From an uncultured Clostridium sp. (lineage in GTDB: Bacteria > Bacillota > Clostridia > TANB77 > CAG-508): a DNA stretch of 19,784 bases. The stretch is from assembly GCA_946545035.1 (NCBI GenBank), contig CAMNND010000008.1:1-19784 (forward strand), written 5' to 3'. Position 1 is the stretch's first letter; each line of letters opens with the position of its first letter. A model generated the notes under the pieces. It had not been told where the DNA came from. It did no database searches and saw nothing but the letters and a program-made list of their open reading frames with translations. Shown here piece by piece: positions 5,234 through 11,753 of this stretch. The position numbers and the translations under genes are program-made.

Positions 5234-5428
5234 ATGACGGAGGCTATAAAAGAAGTATTAGTAGCAATAACAACATATGCAATGTGTATATTTATTCTAC
5301 CGATTTTAATGCATAGAGCATTATATACATTTGCGAAGATCACATACAAGATACACAAAATAAAAACCAATGCAAAAAAATACGAAAGATTTGAAAGAAT
5401 CTTGGAAAGGAGGATGGTAAATGCCTAA
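5234..5428 (+). CDS. Small membrane protein of unknown function
   Basis: 64 aa from ATG 5234; GGGAGGTG lies 8-15 bases upstream, overlapping the end of the previous gene. Residues about 8-32 are hydrophobic (VLVAITTYAMCIFILPILMH) and form one membrane span. The rest is a basic amphipathic helix (KITYKIHKIKTNAKKYERFERILERR) that should lie in the cytoplasm. Small early membrane proteins of this kind are common after the switch region of clostridial phages, and some in other phages act in superinfection exclusion. I see no motif that proves such a role here. Confidence 0.65.
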   Translation: MTEAIKEVLVAITTYAMCIFILPILMHRALYTFAKITYKIHKIKTNAKKYERFERILERRMVNA

Positions 5429-5567
5429 ATTTACAGAATCACAAAAAAAATTTATATATCAAGCAAAATTATACGAATTTAAAAAGATGAACAGAAAGTT
5501 ACAAAATTTAAAGGGGTATGCTTCAACACCGCAAAATGGAAAACATACCCAATCACTAAAGTATTAA
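5421..5567 (+). CDS. Small basic protein (48 aa), unknown
   Basis: ATG 5421 overlaps the end of the preceding gene by 8 bases and has GGAAAGGAGG 6-15 bases upstream. The product begins PKFTESQKKFIYQAKLYEFKKMNRKL and ends with a Gln/Thr/Ser-rich tail. It is probably helical and basic at the N-terminus. No family recognised. Overlap and the strong ribosome binding site support translation. Confidence 0.55.
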   Translation: MPKFTESQKKFIYQAKLYEFKKMNRKLQNLKGYASTPQNGKHTQSLKY

Positions 5568-5578
5568 GAAAATACTTT
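5558..5578 (+). other. AT-rich hairpin over the stop codon of the 48-aa gene
   Basis: AAAGTATT (5558-5565) and AATACTTT (5571-5578) form a perfect 8-bp stem with a 5-base loop. It has no following T-run. A second short stem (TTTGC with GCAAA) follows near 5582-5598. It could be a weak processing or attenuation site in the operon; confidence is low. Confidence 0.35.
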
Positions 5579-5628
5579 ATATTTGCATTTTAGCAAAAAA
5601 TCAAAAGAAATTCAAGGAGGAAAGTTTT

Positions 5629-6072
5629 ATGTTTGGAAATAAACAAAGAAGAATAAATGAGTTAGAGGAAAAAATCGGTGGATATGTGGTAAGAGAGGTC
5701 AGATACAGAGAGGCATTAGATGCAAGGGAAATTGAAATTGTAGATTTAAAAGAAGAAAATGCAAAGCTACGTACTGATATTACAAATTGTAATAAAACAA
5801 TTTCAGATTTACTTAATAAGCTTAATGAATTTAAGAAAATGAAAATTTCATTAAAGCAATTAAGAGCTGAAAAGAAAATGACAAAAACGCAAGTTGCAAA
5901 AGGAATGAAAGTTAATTCATTTTACCATTTGACAAAACTTGAAAATGGAAAAGCAAATCCATCATTAGAATATATCTGCAGATTAGCAAAAGTATATCAA
6001 GTAACACCAGCACAAATAGTTGAGTGCATAGAAATAACAAAAAGGGAGGAAGAGAAATGCCAGAAGAAATAG
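5629..6072 (+). CDS. Coiled-coil protein with C-terminal HTH_3 domain
   Basis: 147 aa, start ATG 5629 behind AAGGAGG. The N-terminal half (about 5-68) is a long charged helix with coiled-coil character (INELEEKIGGYVV..., ALDAREIEIVDLKEENAKL, TISDLLNKLNEF). The C-terminal half (about 72-135) is an Xre/HTH_3 domain: SLKQLRAEKKMTKTQVAKGM, VNSFYHLTKLENGKANPS, YICRLAKVYQVTPAQIVECI. An internal ATG at residue 72 could give the HTH alone, although no clear ribosome binding site precedes it. The coiled coil should make it oligomeric. It sits in the early operon before the recombination genes and may be an accessory regulator or antirepressor. Domain calls are firm; the role is not. Confidence 0.8.
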   Translation: MFGNKQRRINELEEKIGGYVVREVRYREALDAREIEIVDLKEENAKLRTDITNCNKTISDLLNKLNEFKKMKISLKQLRAEKKMTKTQVAKGMKVNSFYHLTKLENGKANPSLEYICRLAKVYQVTPAQIVECIEITKREEEKCQKK

Positions 6073-6185
6073 AAAATAGAATGTTTAATGATTCTGCCTG
6101 GTCAACTCTTTCTAGAGCAAAAGATGAAAGTTACTACGATGATATGCCAGACTGGATGGACGAAAGAGATGATGACGATGAGTAG
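6057..6185 (+). CDS. Small acidic protein (42 aa), unknown
   Basis: ATG 6057 lies inside the end of the HTH gene, with AAAGGGAGGA about 6 bases upstream. It ends at TAG 6183-6185, overlapping the start of the exonuclease gene (ATG 6178). The product has an Asp/Glu-rich C-terminus (DESYYDDMPDWMDERDDDDE) and few basic residues. Double overlaps and the strong ribosome binding site argue that it is real and couples translation into the exonuclease. Acidic small proteins may mimic DNA or act as partners, but nothing here shows that. Confidence 0.6.
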   Translation: MPEEIENRMFNDSAWSTLSRAKDESYYDDMPDWMDERDDDDE

Positions 6186-6807
6186 TAGAGAAGAATGGTT
6201 AATGGAAAGAAAAAGTGGGATAGGTGGCAGTGATGCTGCCGCCATCCTAGGATTAACACATTATAAAAATAATGTCGAATTATGGGAAGAGAAAACAGGA
6301 AGATTAACACCAAAAGATATTTCAGACAATCCACACGTTAAATATGGAGTTGATATGGAGCCTATATTGAGAGAAAGCTTTAAAATCAAGAATCCACAAT
6401 ATATGGTTACACACAAAGAGAATACAATAATTAGACATCCTAAATATCCTTTTATTTTTGCGAGTTTGGATGGAGAGATATTGGAGATTGCAACAGGAAG
6501 AAATGGAATTTTAGAAATAAAAACTGCAGATGTTATGCAGGCCACATCGAAAGAAAAGTGGAAAGACAAAATACCAGATAATTATTATTGTCAAGTCTTA
6601 CACTATTTATTGGTAACAGGTTATGAATTTGTAAAACTATTTGCAGAGCTAAGATATAACGAAAATCATCAAACATTAGAAACATACACGATAGAAAGGA
6701 AAGATGTTGAGGACGACATCAATTTTCTACTAGAAAAGGAAATTGAATTTTGGACGGAATATGTCTTGAAAGACAAAAGACCGCCACTGGTATTACCTAA
6801 AATATAA
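6178..6807 (+). CDS. YqaJ-family viral exonuclease (PD-(D/E)XK)
   Basis: 209 aa from ATG 6178. Upstream in-frame starts back to 6088 would overlap the 42-aa gene almost fully and lack the family's usual N-terminus, which is SREEWLxxRxxGIGGSDAAAILG as seen here (residues 3-25). Catalytic core: GVDMEPILRE (57-66), Asp98 in FASLDGEI, and Glu113-x-Lys115 in ILEIKTA, the PD-(D/E)XK signature. A QVLHYLLVTGY helix follows at about 140. This nuclease digests one strand of double-stranded DNA ends to give the single strand that RecT then pairs. DUF1351 and RecT genes follow directly, forming a recombination operon. The start overlaps the previous stop, so translation is probably coupled. Confidence 0.93.
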   Translation: MSSREEWLMERKSGIGGSDAAAILGLTHYKNNVELWEEKTGRLTPKDISDNPHVKYGVDMEPILRESFKIKNPQYMVTHKENTIIRHPKYPFIFASLDGEILEIATGRNGILEIKTADVMQATSKEKWKDKIPDNYYCQVLHYLLVTGYEFVKLFAELRYNENHQTLETYTIERKDVEDDINFLLEKEIEFWTEYVLKDKRPPLVLPKI

Positions 6808-6824
6808 AGAAAGAAGGAATTATT

Positions 6825-7706
6825 ATGGAACTATTAACAAGTGATATTGAAATTAAAGAAGGTCAAATCCTACCTATGAAATTAACCAATTTCGAGGATT
6901 TAAAAAAGCAAATCATAGAGAAGATGACAGAGTATAAAGGGATGGCTGTTACAGACGAAAAATTGAAAGAGGCAAAAACATATAGAGCCAATCTTAACAA
7001 CTTCAAAAAAGCAATTTCGGCACAAAGAATATCAAAAACAAAAGAAGTCGAAGAGCAACTTGGTTTATCAAAATACATTAACGATTGCAAAGAGCTAGAG
7101 CAATATGTTGATGACGCATCAAGCTTCCTAGATAAGCAAATTAAAGAGCTAGAAAAGATAGAAGATGACAAGAAATTAAAAGAGATTACAGATTTCTTTG
7201 TTCAAAATACAGGGGAGTTTGAGGGGCTAATTGATTTCGATAAAATCTATAATCCAAAGTGGTTAAATAAAACCTACAAAATGGACGATATTCAAGCAGA
7301 AATTAGACACGTTTTCACAAAAACAAAAACAGATTTTGACGTTATTAAAACACAATTCAACGATGAAAATATACAAAAACAAGTACAACAATACTACCTA
7401 AACAAAATAGATGATAGTAATGTATTAACATTATCAATATTGGAAGGTAACAAGATAATAGACCAAAACAAGAAATTAGAAGAATTAAAACAAAAAGAAA
7501 CAGAAAATAAACAAAATGTAACAAATAGTACACAAAATGTAGAAAATGAAACACAAAAAATAACAGATAGTACACAAAATGAAACACAAAACGAAAATTT
7601 AAAACAATTAGATTTCAGAGTTTTTGTTACACAGGAACAAATGCAAAAGTTAAAAGAGTTTTTAATAACAAATAATATTAAATATGGTCCAGTACCAAAG
7701 AATTAG
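6825..7706 (+). CDS. DUF1351 family phage protein
   Basis: 293 aa, ribosome binding site AAAGAAGGA. N-terminal part: a beta-rich start (ELLTSDIEIKEGQI) then a helical region (about 20-120, KMTEYKGMAVTDEKLKEAKTYRANLNNFKKAISAQRISKTKE). The C-terminal end, DFRVFVTQEQMQKLKEFLITNNIKYGPV (about 264-291), is the hallmark of DUF1351 proteins that accompany RecT. In between (about 217-260) lies a low-complexity stretch with repeated TQN/NVxN units. Related proteins are found in recombination or replication cassettes of Firmicute phages; the function is not settled. It is the middle gene between exonuclease and RecT and may assist loading of the recombinase. Confidence 0.85.
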   Translation: MELLTSDIEIKEGQILPMKLTNFEDLKKQIIEKMTEYKGMAVTDEKLKEAKTYRANLNNFKKAISAQRISKTKEVEEQLGLSKYINDCKELEQYVDDASSFLDKQIKELEKIEDDKKLKEITDFFVQNTGEFEGLIDFDKIYNPKWLNKTYKMDDIQAEIRHVFTKTKTDFDVIKTQFNDENIQKQVQQYYLNKIDDSNVLTLSILEGNKIIDQNKKLEELKQKETENKQNVTNSTQNVENETQKITDSTQNETQNENLKQLDFRVFVTQEQMQKLKEFLITNNIKYGPVPKN

Positions 7707-7715
7707 GAGGGAAAA

Positions 7716-7874
7716 ATGGACGAAATCAAAGATTTTATTGTTAATAATTTAGAAAATATTATGAATAAAAAATCTGGAAGAATTGACTATACAACAGAAA
7801 ATAAAACAAAGATAAAAATATATAAGTGCGGAAACGCAGTTACAAGGATAGATATTGTTAGGGAGGAAAAATAG
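7716..7874 (+). CDS. Small protein (52 aa), unknown
   Basis: ATG 7716 with AGGAGGG 4-10 bases upstream; stop at 7872-7874, one base before the RecT start. The product is MDEIKDFIVNNLENIMNKKSG, then a likely beta-hairpin (RIDYTTENKTKIKIYKCGNAVTRIDIVREE). It ends with the codons that also supply the ribosome binding site (GGGAGG) for RecT. No family recognised. Operon position suggests a recombination accessory. Confidence 0.65.
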   Translation: MDEIKDFIVNNLENIMNKKSGRIDYTTENKTKIKIYKCGNAVTRIDIVREEK

Positions 7875-7875
7875 T

Positions 7876-8826
7876 ATGGTAAATAATAGTTTAGTTAAGA
7901 ATGAAGAAGACGCAATAATTTTAAATGACCAAAATGGAGTGGAGCTTGCTATAGAAAAATTAGTAGCACGAAACAGCTCTTTATTACCTAAAAATATTGC
8001 AGTAGAAAGAATAAAAAATAGTGCAGGATTTTATATTGTAAATCGTGAAGATTTAATGTCATTAAATAAAAATGCAAAATTACAAATGATTTATGGAGTT
8101 GCGAAAGAAGCTATGGTCGGATTAGAAGCGGGAACAGATTTCGATATAGTACCATTTAAAGGAAAACCAGTAATAACAAGAAAAAAAGAGGGGTGGTTTA
8201 AAATTATAGATATTATAAAACCAGCCGAAATAATGAGATTTACTTCTAACGTTATCTTCAAAGATGATGAGTATTCATTTGATCCTGTAAAGGAAGAGCT
8301 AAAACATATAAAGAAAAAAGATAGTAACAATTATGAAGACATAGAAGGGGCATATTGTTATATCAAATTTGCAAATGGATTTGAAAAGACAATTTTTATG
8401 AGTAAAACAGAAATTGATACTATTAAAAAAGTTTCTCCGAGTGCTAATACACAATATAGTCCTTGGGCTACAATGCCAGTTAAGATGGTAAAAACAAAAG
8501 TAGTAAAAGAAATGGCAAAAGAATTATTTACATTATTTAGTAGCAAAGTTAATTATGTGTTAGCTCAAGCTATAGATAGTGACGAAACAGCAGTAGAAAA
8601 AATTGACGATAGAGGAAATATAAAAAATGATATGTTGATATATTCTGATGATTATACAACGTCAACAGATTTAAGTGAGAATAAAAAAACAATCACCAAA
8701 AATAACAAGACAACAAATAATGTTGCCAAAGACAAAAAAGAGGCTAAAAACGAATTTCAGAATAATATTCCAGATGAAATTGAAACAGATCCAGACGATT
8801 TTAGCACAGATGAGTTTTTTAGCTAA
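7876..8826 (+). CDS. recT: RecT-family single-strand annealing protein
   Basis: 316 aa from ATG 7876; GGGAGG at 7861-7866 sets this start over an in-frame TTG at 7855. The core (about 35-245) has RecT features: LPKNIAVERIKNSAGFYIV, then LQMIYGVAKEAMVGLEAGTDFDIVPFKGKPVITRKKEGW, EGAYCYIKFANGFEKTIFMSKTEI and YSPWATMPVKMVKTKVVKEMAKELF. The C-terminal 70 residues are acidic and low in complexity (DEIETDPDDFSTDEFF), which in such proteins can recruit single-strand-binding protein. It anneals complementary single strands exposed by the upstream exonuclease, for replication or genome circularisation. Family assignment is strong. Confidence 0.92.
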   Translation: MVNNSLVKNEEDAIILNDQNGVELAIEKLVARNSSLLPKNIAVERIKNSAGFYIVNREDLMSLNKNAKLQMIYGVAKEAMVGLEAGTDFDIVPFKGKPVITRKKEGWFKIIDIIKPAEIMRFTSNVIFKDDEYSFDPVKEELKHIKKKDSNNYEDIEGAYCYIKFANGFEKTIFMSKTEIDTIKKVSPSANTQYSPWATMPVKMVKTKVVKEMAKELFTLFSSKVNYVLAQAIDSDETAVEKIDDRGNIKNDMLIYSDDYTTSTDLSENKKTITKNNKTTNNVAKDKKEAKNEFQNNIPDEIETDPDDFSTDEFFS

Positions 8827-8853
8827 ATATTAGGGGACAAGTTCCCCTAATAT
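8827..8853 (+). other. Perfect 11-bp hairpin after recT without a U-tract
   Basis: ATATTAGGGGA (8827-8837) pairs fully with TCCCCTAATAT (8843-8853) around a CAAGT loop, one base after the recT stop. No T-run follows (CTCATATAGG instead), so classical termination is unlikely. The replication gene's ribosome binding site is only 9 bases on. It may stabilise or process the mRNA, or bind a protein. Confidence 0.65.
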
Positions 8854-8877
8854 CTCATATAGGGAGGAATGCAAAAG

Positions 8878-9438
8878 ATGAGTGATAACGGATGGATAAG
8901 TTTATACAGGAAGTTTACTGACTGGGAATGGTACACAGATGCAAATACAATGAGAGTATTTTTACATTTATTACTAAAAGCAAACCACAAAGAGGGTCAT
9001 TGGCAAGGGAAAGTTATAAATAAAGGCGAACTAATAACATCATTGGACCATCTGTCAAAAGATTTAAAGTTAACACCACAACAAGTAAGAACGGCTCTAG
9101 AAAAATTGAAAAAGACAAATGAAATAACAACCAAAGCAACAAACAAATACACTCTTGTATCTATTGTAAAATATAGCGTTTACCAAGATAAAGAAGAAAA
9201 AAACAACAAACAAAATAACAATCAAATAACAAACGAACAACAAACAAATAACAATCAAATAACAACAAACAATAAGAATAATAATAACAATAATATTTAT
9301 TATTATTTATTAAATAAATATAAAAGCAACGATTTTCCACCTAGTACATCAATCATCCAAGACGTTCGTAAAGATCCCGATTATTTACTACTAGATAACG
9401 ACGATAGAATTAGTTTGGAGCTGGAATTGATGTTATGA
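8878..9438 (+). CDS. Phage replication initiator (replisome organizer-type winged helix)
   Basis: 186 aa from ATG 8878; GGGAGG at 8862-8867 gives correct spacing, while ATG 8869 is too close. N-terminal domain (about 4-105): NGWISLYRKFTDWEWYTDANTMRVFLHLLLKANHK, then GELITSLDHLSKDLKLTPQQVRTALEKLKKTNEI, TNKYTLVSIVKYSVYQ. This is the winged-helix origin-binding module found in phage replisome organizers and DnaD-like initiators. Residues about 108-142 are Asn/Gln/Thr-rich. The C-terminal tail (PPSTSIIQDVRKDPDYLLLDNDDRISLELELML) is short. No DnaC-type helicase loader follows, so loading may depend on the host. The Asn-rich coding region contains direct repeats and an AT hairpin that look like an internal origin. 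Confidence 0.85.
   Translation: MSDNGWISLYRKFTDWEWYTDANTMRVFLHLLLKANHKEGHWQGKVINKGELITSLDHLSKDLKLTPQQVRTALEKLKKTNEITTKATNKYTLVSIVKYSVYQDKEEKNNKQNNNQITNEQQTNNNQITTNNKNNNNNNIYYYLLNKYKSNDFPPSTSIIQDVRKDPDYLLLDNDDRISLELELML
9213..9307 (+). repeat. Direct repeats and AT hairpin in the initiator gene, candidate replication origin
   Basis: A 20-bp sequence (AATAACAATCAAATAACA core) occurs identically at 9213-9232 and 9246-9265, 33 bp apart, so both copies stay in frame. A hairpin follows, AATAATAATA (9277-9286) with TATTATTATT (9298-9307), in an almost purely A/T stretch that continues to about 9323. Iteron-like repeats beside an AT-rich unwinding zone inside the initiator gene recall the lambda O gene arrangement. 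The alternative is simple low-complexity Asn/Gln coding. Confidence 0.5.
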
Positions 9439-9482
9439 ATAAATATAGAAATATCAAGACAATTAAAGTGAGGTGGTTATAG
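9435..9482 (+). pseudogene. Possible remnant of a DUF1064-type gene (N-terminal 9-10 codons)
   Basis: ATG 9435 overlaps the initiator stop (ATGA). The 15-codon frame begins MNKYRNIKT, which closely resembles the usual start of DUF1064 phage proteins (MNKYxNxKT/V), then diverges to KVRWL and stops. DUF1064 genes often sit right after the replication gene. A deletion fusing the N-terminus to the next gene's ribosome binding site is the simplest reading. The match is short, so confidence is limited. Confidence 0.35.
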
Positions 9483-9708
9483 ATGGACATAAAGAAACAA
9501 CGGATTTGTTGTAAAAATAGAAGGTAAATGTCTTACACCAAATAATATTATTGAATTATGGAAATTTGGCTACTCACTAGATGGAATTTGCAAGAAATAT
9601 GCAAAAGACAATAAAATACAAATTTCAAAAGCAAGGTCGATTGTAGGAGACATTTTATATAGATATGCACTAGATAATTCTAAGAAAAGGGTAGGTGTAA
9701 ACAAATGA
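9483..9708 (+). pseudogene. Frameshifted small phage gene
   Basis: ATG 9483 has GAGGTGG upstream but runs out at a TAA after 14 codons. The neighbouring frame is open from 9493 to TGA 9706-9708 and encodes a coherent protein: GFVVKIEGKCLTPNNIIELW, then KFGYSLDGICKKYAKDNKI, ISKARSIVGDILYRYALD. That frame has no start codon of its own in a usable place. Joining MDIKK to NNGFVVKIEGK needs a small length change within the A-rich run at about 9490-9500. The restored product would be about 75 aa, helical, of unknown function. Either a true frameshift mutation or a sequence error in the A-run. Confidence 0.6.
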
Positions 9709-9818
9709 AAAATATATTAAAGATAATTATTGCACTATCAATTATGATAGCTGGAATGTATGGAGCGGGCTGGTTTATCTTACAAGTGATTAAAATGTGT
9801 TTGGAGGTTGGTGATTAG
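9705..9818 (+). CDS. Tiny single-span membrane protein (37 aa)
   Basis: ATG 9705 overlaps the previous stop codon as ATGA and GGGTAGGTG lies upstream. The product is KNILKIIIALSIMIAGMYGAGWFILQVIKMCLEVGD, with one continuous hydrophobic span (about 5-28). Its end supplies GGAGG and GGTGAT for the next gene. No family can be given at this length. Confidence 0.5.
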   Translation: MKNILKIIIALSIMIAGMYGAGWFILQVIKMCLEVGD

Positions 9819-9819
9819 A

Positions 9820-10047
9820 ATGGGAGATTTTGAAGAGATAATAAAAAAACACGAGGAACTTCAAGGAGTTTTTCAAAAATCAGCAAATATAACAGGAGCA
9901 ATAATTGCTCTGATGAAAAAAGCTAAAGAACTCGAAGATGAAGGAAAGGGCGATAGTGAAGAATCCAAAAAAATTCTCAAAAGGATAGAGGATAAAACGG
10001 ACGAATTTGCAGTACAGATGATAAAGATAGCCAAATTAGCACAATAG
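9820..10047 (+). CDS. Small helical protein (75 aa), unknown
   Basis: ATG 9820 is preferred over TTG 9808 and GTG 9811 because the GGAGG at 9803-9807 is too near those. The product is alpha-helical and charged (MGDFEEIIKKHEELQGVFQK, ITGAIIALMKKAKELEDEGKGD, KKILKRIEDKTDEFAVQM) with no Cys or membrane segment. It may form a helical bundle or oligomer. Family not recognised. It is part of the early operon cluster of small genes. Confidence 0.7.
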   Translation: MGDFEEIIKKHEELQGVFQKSANITGAIIALMKKAKELEDEGKGDSEESKKILKRIEDKTDEFAVQMIKIAKLAQ

Positions 10048-10061
10048 AGGAGGATTTTGCT

Positions 10062-10433
10062 ATGGAGATTAAAGTAGGCGAGTATGTTAGGACGTACGAT
10101 GGAGATATTTTTAGAATTACAGGAAAACAACGATACAAAGATTTAATCATATACACTACAAATACATTCTGTAAATATACTGAAATTGTTATGAATGAAA
10201 TTGTAAAAATACATAGCAAGAAACAAAAAGATTTAATTTGCGAAGGTGATGTTGTTCTTTGCTCAATAAATAATAGCAAACCTCAAATTGAACAAATAAT
10301 CATATGGGAAGAAATACAACAAGATAAACCTATGCTAGGAACAAGAGCAGGAATTATGCTGGACGAATTAACAATCTTGAAAATATTAACTAAAGAGCAA
10401 TTTCAACAGAATTGCTGGAATATGGAGGTTTAA
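10062..10433 (+). CDS. Phage protein with SH3-like beta fold, unknown function
   Basis: 123 aa, ribosome binding site GAGGAGG. The opening KVGEYVRTYDGDIFRITGKQRYKDLIIYTTN and later ICEGDVVLCSINNSKPQIEQII read as two small beta-barrel units, the first with the YVRT.DG.I pattern seen in recurrent phage proteins of unknown role. The ending LTILKILTKEQFQQNCWNMEV (ILTKEQF) also recurs in such proteins. No catalytic motif. A nucleic-acid or protein-binding adaptor is possible but unproven. Confidence 0.7.
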   Translation: MEIKVGEYVRTYDGDIFRITGKQRYKDLIIYTTNTFCKYTEIVMNEIVKIHSKKQKDLICEGDVVLCSINNSKPQIEQIIIWEEIQQDKPMLGTRAGIMLDELTILKILTKEQFQQNCWNMEV

Positions 10434-10437
10434 TAAA

Positions 10438-10650
10438 ATGAATAATAGAAGTGAAGAAATAGTTGATTGCACAAAAAATGTAAATATAGCACCCTGTACA
10501 TACCTAAAAAAAGAAGATTTTATAAATATGATTCAAAACCTTAAATTTACACATATAGAAAATGCAAGTATTAAATTTATTACTGCATTCAAATTTGATG
10601 CTAACGAGGATAAAGTTTATCCAAAGGGATTTGATATTAAAATTGATTGA
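10438..10650 (+). CDS. Small protein (70 aa), unknown
   Basis: ATG 10438, 4 bases after the previous stop, with GGAGGTTTAATAAA as leader. The product has an N-terminal polar part with two Cys (DCTKNVNIAPCTYL), a helix (KKEDFINMIQNL) and a possible beta end (HIENASIKFITAFKFD). No family recognised. Tight spacing on both sides supports a real operon gene. Confidence 0.65.
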   Translation: MNNRSEEIVDCTKNVNIAPCTYLKKEDFINMIQNLKFTHIENASIKFITAFKFDANEDKVYPKGFDIKID

Positions 10651-10659
10651 GGTGATTAA

Positions 10660-11055
10660 ATGGATAAAGAATTTAGTTTTGACTTAAAAGAAAATCAAAG
10701 TGAAAATTTAGCAAAACTATTTATGTTGGACGAATTAGAAAAAATACATAAAAGATTTGAAAATGGAACAGAAACAATTGATGATATTATAAACCATTGC
10801 ACGAATTATCTCATAGGTTTTTCAGATAGACCAGAGTTAAATGTAGTTGAAAAGAAGTATTTTGATAGGTTAGTTAACTATGTAAAAGACCTACAGCAAG
10901 AAATTGAAAATTGGAAATTTACAGACAAATATGTAAAGGATAATTATATTTACAAAGAAGATTTAGAAAAAATATTAAACAAACATAAAAAAACACCATT
11001 GGAACAAGGTTACTTGTTTTACATAGATATTAAAAAGTTATTAGAGGAAAAATAA
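10660..11055 (+). CDS. Helical protein (131 aa), unknown
   Basis: ATG 10660 follows GAGGTGATTAA. The protein is strongly helical and charged: KEFSFDLKENQSENLAKLFMLDELEKIHKRFENG, DDIINHCTNYLIGF, VEKKYFDRLVNYVKDLQQEIENWKF, EDLEKILNKHKKTPLEQGYLFYIDIKKLLEEK. The central EYFDRLVNYVKDLQQEIE-type stretch could be a coiled coil. No known motif. Its place suggests an early accessory role. Confidence 0.7.
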   Translation: MDKEFSFDLKENQSENLAKLFMLDELEKIHKRFENGTETIDDIINHCTNYLIGFSDRPELNVVEKKYFDRLVNYVKDLQQEIENWKFTDKYVKDNYIYKEDLEKILNKHKKTPLEQGYLFYIDIKKLLEEK

Positions 11056-11056
11056 A

Positions 11057-11176
11057 ATGGAAGACTTGATTAAATCATTAAATATTCAACAGCTTAACTA
11101 TGTTCACATAGAATTTATTGATAAGAATGGAGAACTAAAAACAATAAAATTAGAACATAATGAAAACAATTTTTGA
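11057..11176 (+). CDS. Small protein (39 aa), unknown
   Basis: ATG 11057 starts 2 bases after the previous stop, with AGAGGAAAA upstream. The product is MEDLIKSLNIQQLNYVHIEFIDKNGELKTIKLEHNENNF, whose YVHIEFIDKNGELKTIKL part reads as a beta-hairpin. No family recognised. Confidence 0.55.
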   Translation: MEDLIKSLNIQQLNYVHIEFIDKNGELKTIKLEHNENNF

Positions 11177-11190
11177 AAGAGAGGTAGAAG

Positions 11191-11544
11191 ATGACTAAAG
11201 AAGAAAGAAAAGCTATTAAAGTATTAGTAGACTTGGGACAAAGTTTTCAAACTGCTGATAGGGATCCTGAATATATAGTAAAGTATACTTTAAAAAGCGG
11301 TCACACATATTCGGGACAAGCAATAAGCGAAATAATAATGCGTATATTAAATCTAATAAAGAAACAAGAAAAAGAAAATACCGATTTTAAAGACATAATA
11401 AGAGAAAAATTAAACAAAATTAAAACAGACAAAAATTACCCTAAATTTGCAGACTATGAGTGGTCAAATATAGAACATGAACTGTTTTGGAAAGCAGATG
11501 TTTTGGAAGAGTTATTGGAAGAGTTATTGGAGGAACACAAATGA
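11191..11544 (+). CDS. Protein of unknown function (117 aa)
   Basis: ATG 11191 behind AAGAGAGGTAG. The first half mixes helix and strand (KEERKAIKVLVDLGQ, PEYIVKYTLKSGHTYSGQAISEIIMRIL), the second is helical and ends in an acidic LEELLEELLEEHK tail. That tail is encoded by 2.5 copies of a 12-bp unit (11503-11533). The next gene starts inside the stop codon region (ATGA at 11541-11544). Family not recognised. Confidence 0.7.
   Translation: MTKEERKAIKVLVDLGQSFQTADRDPEYIVKYTLKSGHTYSGQAISEIIMRILNLIKKQEKENTDFKDIIREKLNKIKTDKNYPKFADYEWSNIEHELFWKADVLEELLEELLEEHK
11503..11533 (+). repeat. 12-bp tandem repeat, 2.5 copies
   Basis: TTGGAAGAGTTA at 11503-11514 and 11515-11526, followed by a partial TTGGAGG. 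In frame it encodes the LEEL repeats. The partial copy provides the GGAGG for the next gene, so slippage here could change the tail without losing the ribosome binding site. Confidence 0.75.
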
Positions 11545-11753
11545 TAGAAATAATCGTAAAAGGAAATTATCAAGAAAGTAAACCAAAGTACAGAAAAAAA
11601 TGCGGTACTTGTAAAACGATATTTACGTACCAAAAAAGTGATAGAGAAATATGGGGATATACTGCAGATGATTGGCACTATGGTGTAAAATGCCCTGTAT
11701 GTAGCAGAGTATTACTTACTTCAATATTTGACAGAAGGGAGAAAAACAAATGA
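11541..11753 (+). CDS. Small zinc-ribbon protein
   Basis: 70 aa. An in-frame start at 11487 lies inside the previous gene; ATG 11541 has TTGGAGG 8-14 bases upstream and overlaps the preceding stop by ATGA. Two CxxC pairs, KKCGTCKTIFTY (Cys21, Cys24) and VKCPVCSRVLL (Cys50, Cys53), form a likely four-Cys zinc ribbon, with WGYTADDWHYG between. Such ribbons bind nucleic acid or proteins. The exact role is unknown. Confidence 0.75.
   Translation: MIEIIVKGNYQESKPKYRKKCGTCKTIFTYQKSDREIWGYTADDWHYGVKCPVCSRVLLTSIFDRREKNK

Noticed and set aside
6088..6177. Longer N-terminus for the YqaJ exonuclease
   Set aside because: The extra 30 residues overlap the 42-aa gene, have no good ribosome binding site and do not match the family's N-terminus.
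7510..7595. ACACAAAAT words resembling the CI/Cro operator half-site
   Set aside because: They lie in the repetitive TQN coding tract, and the matching TGTGT half is missing, so they are codon repeats rather than operators.
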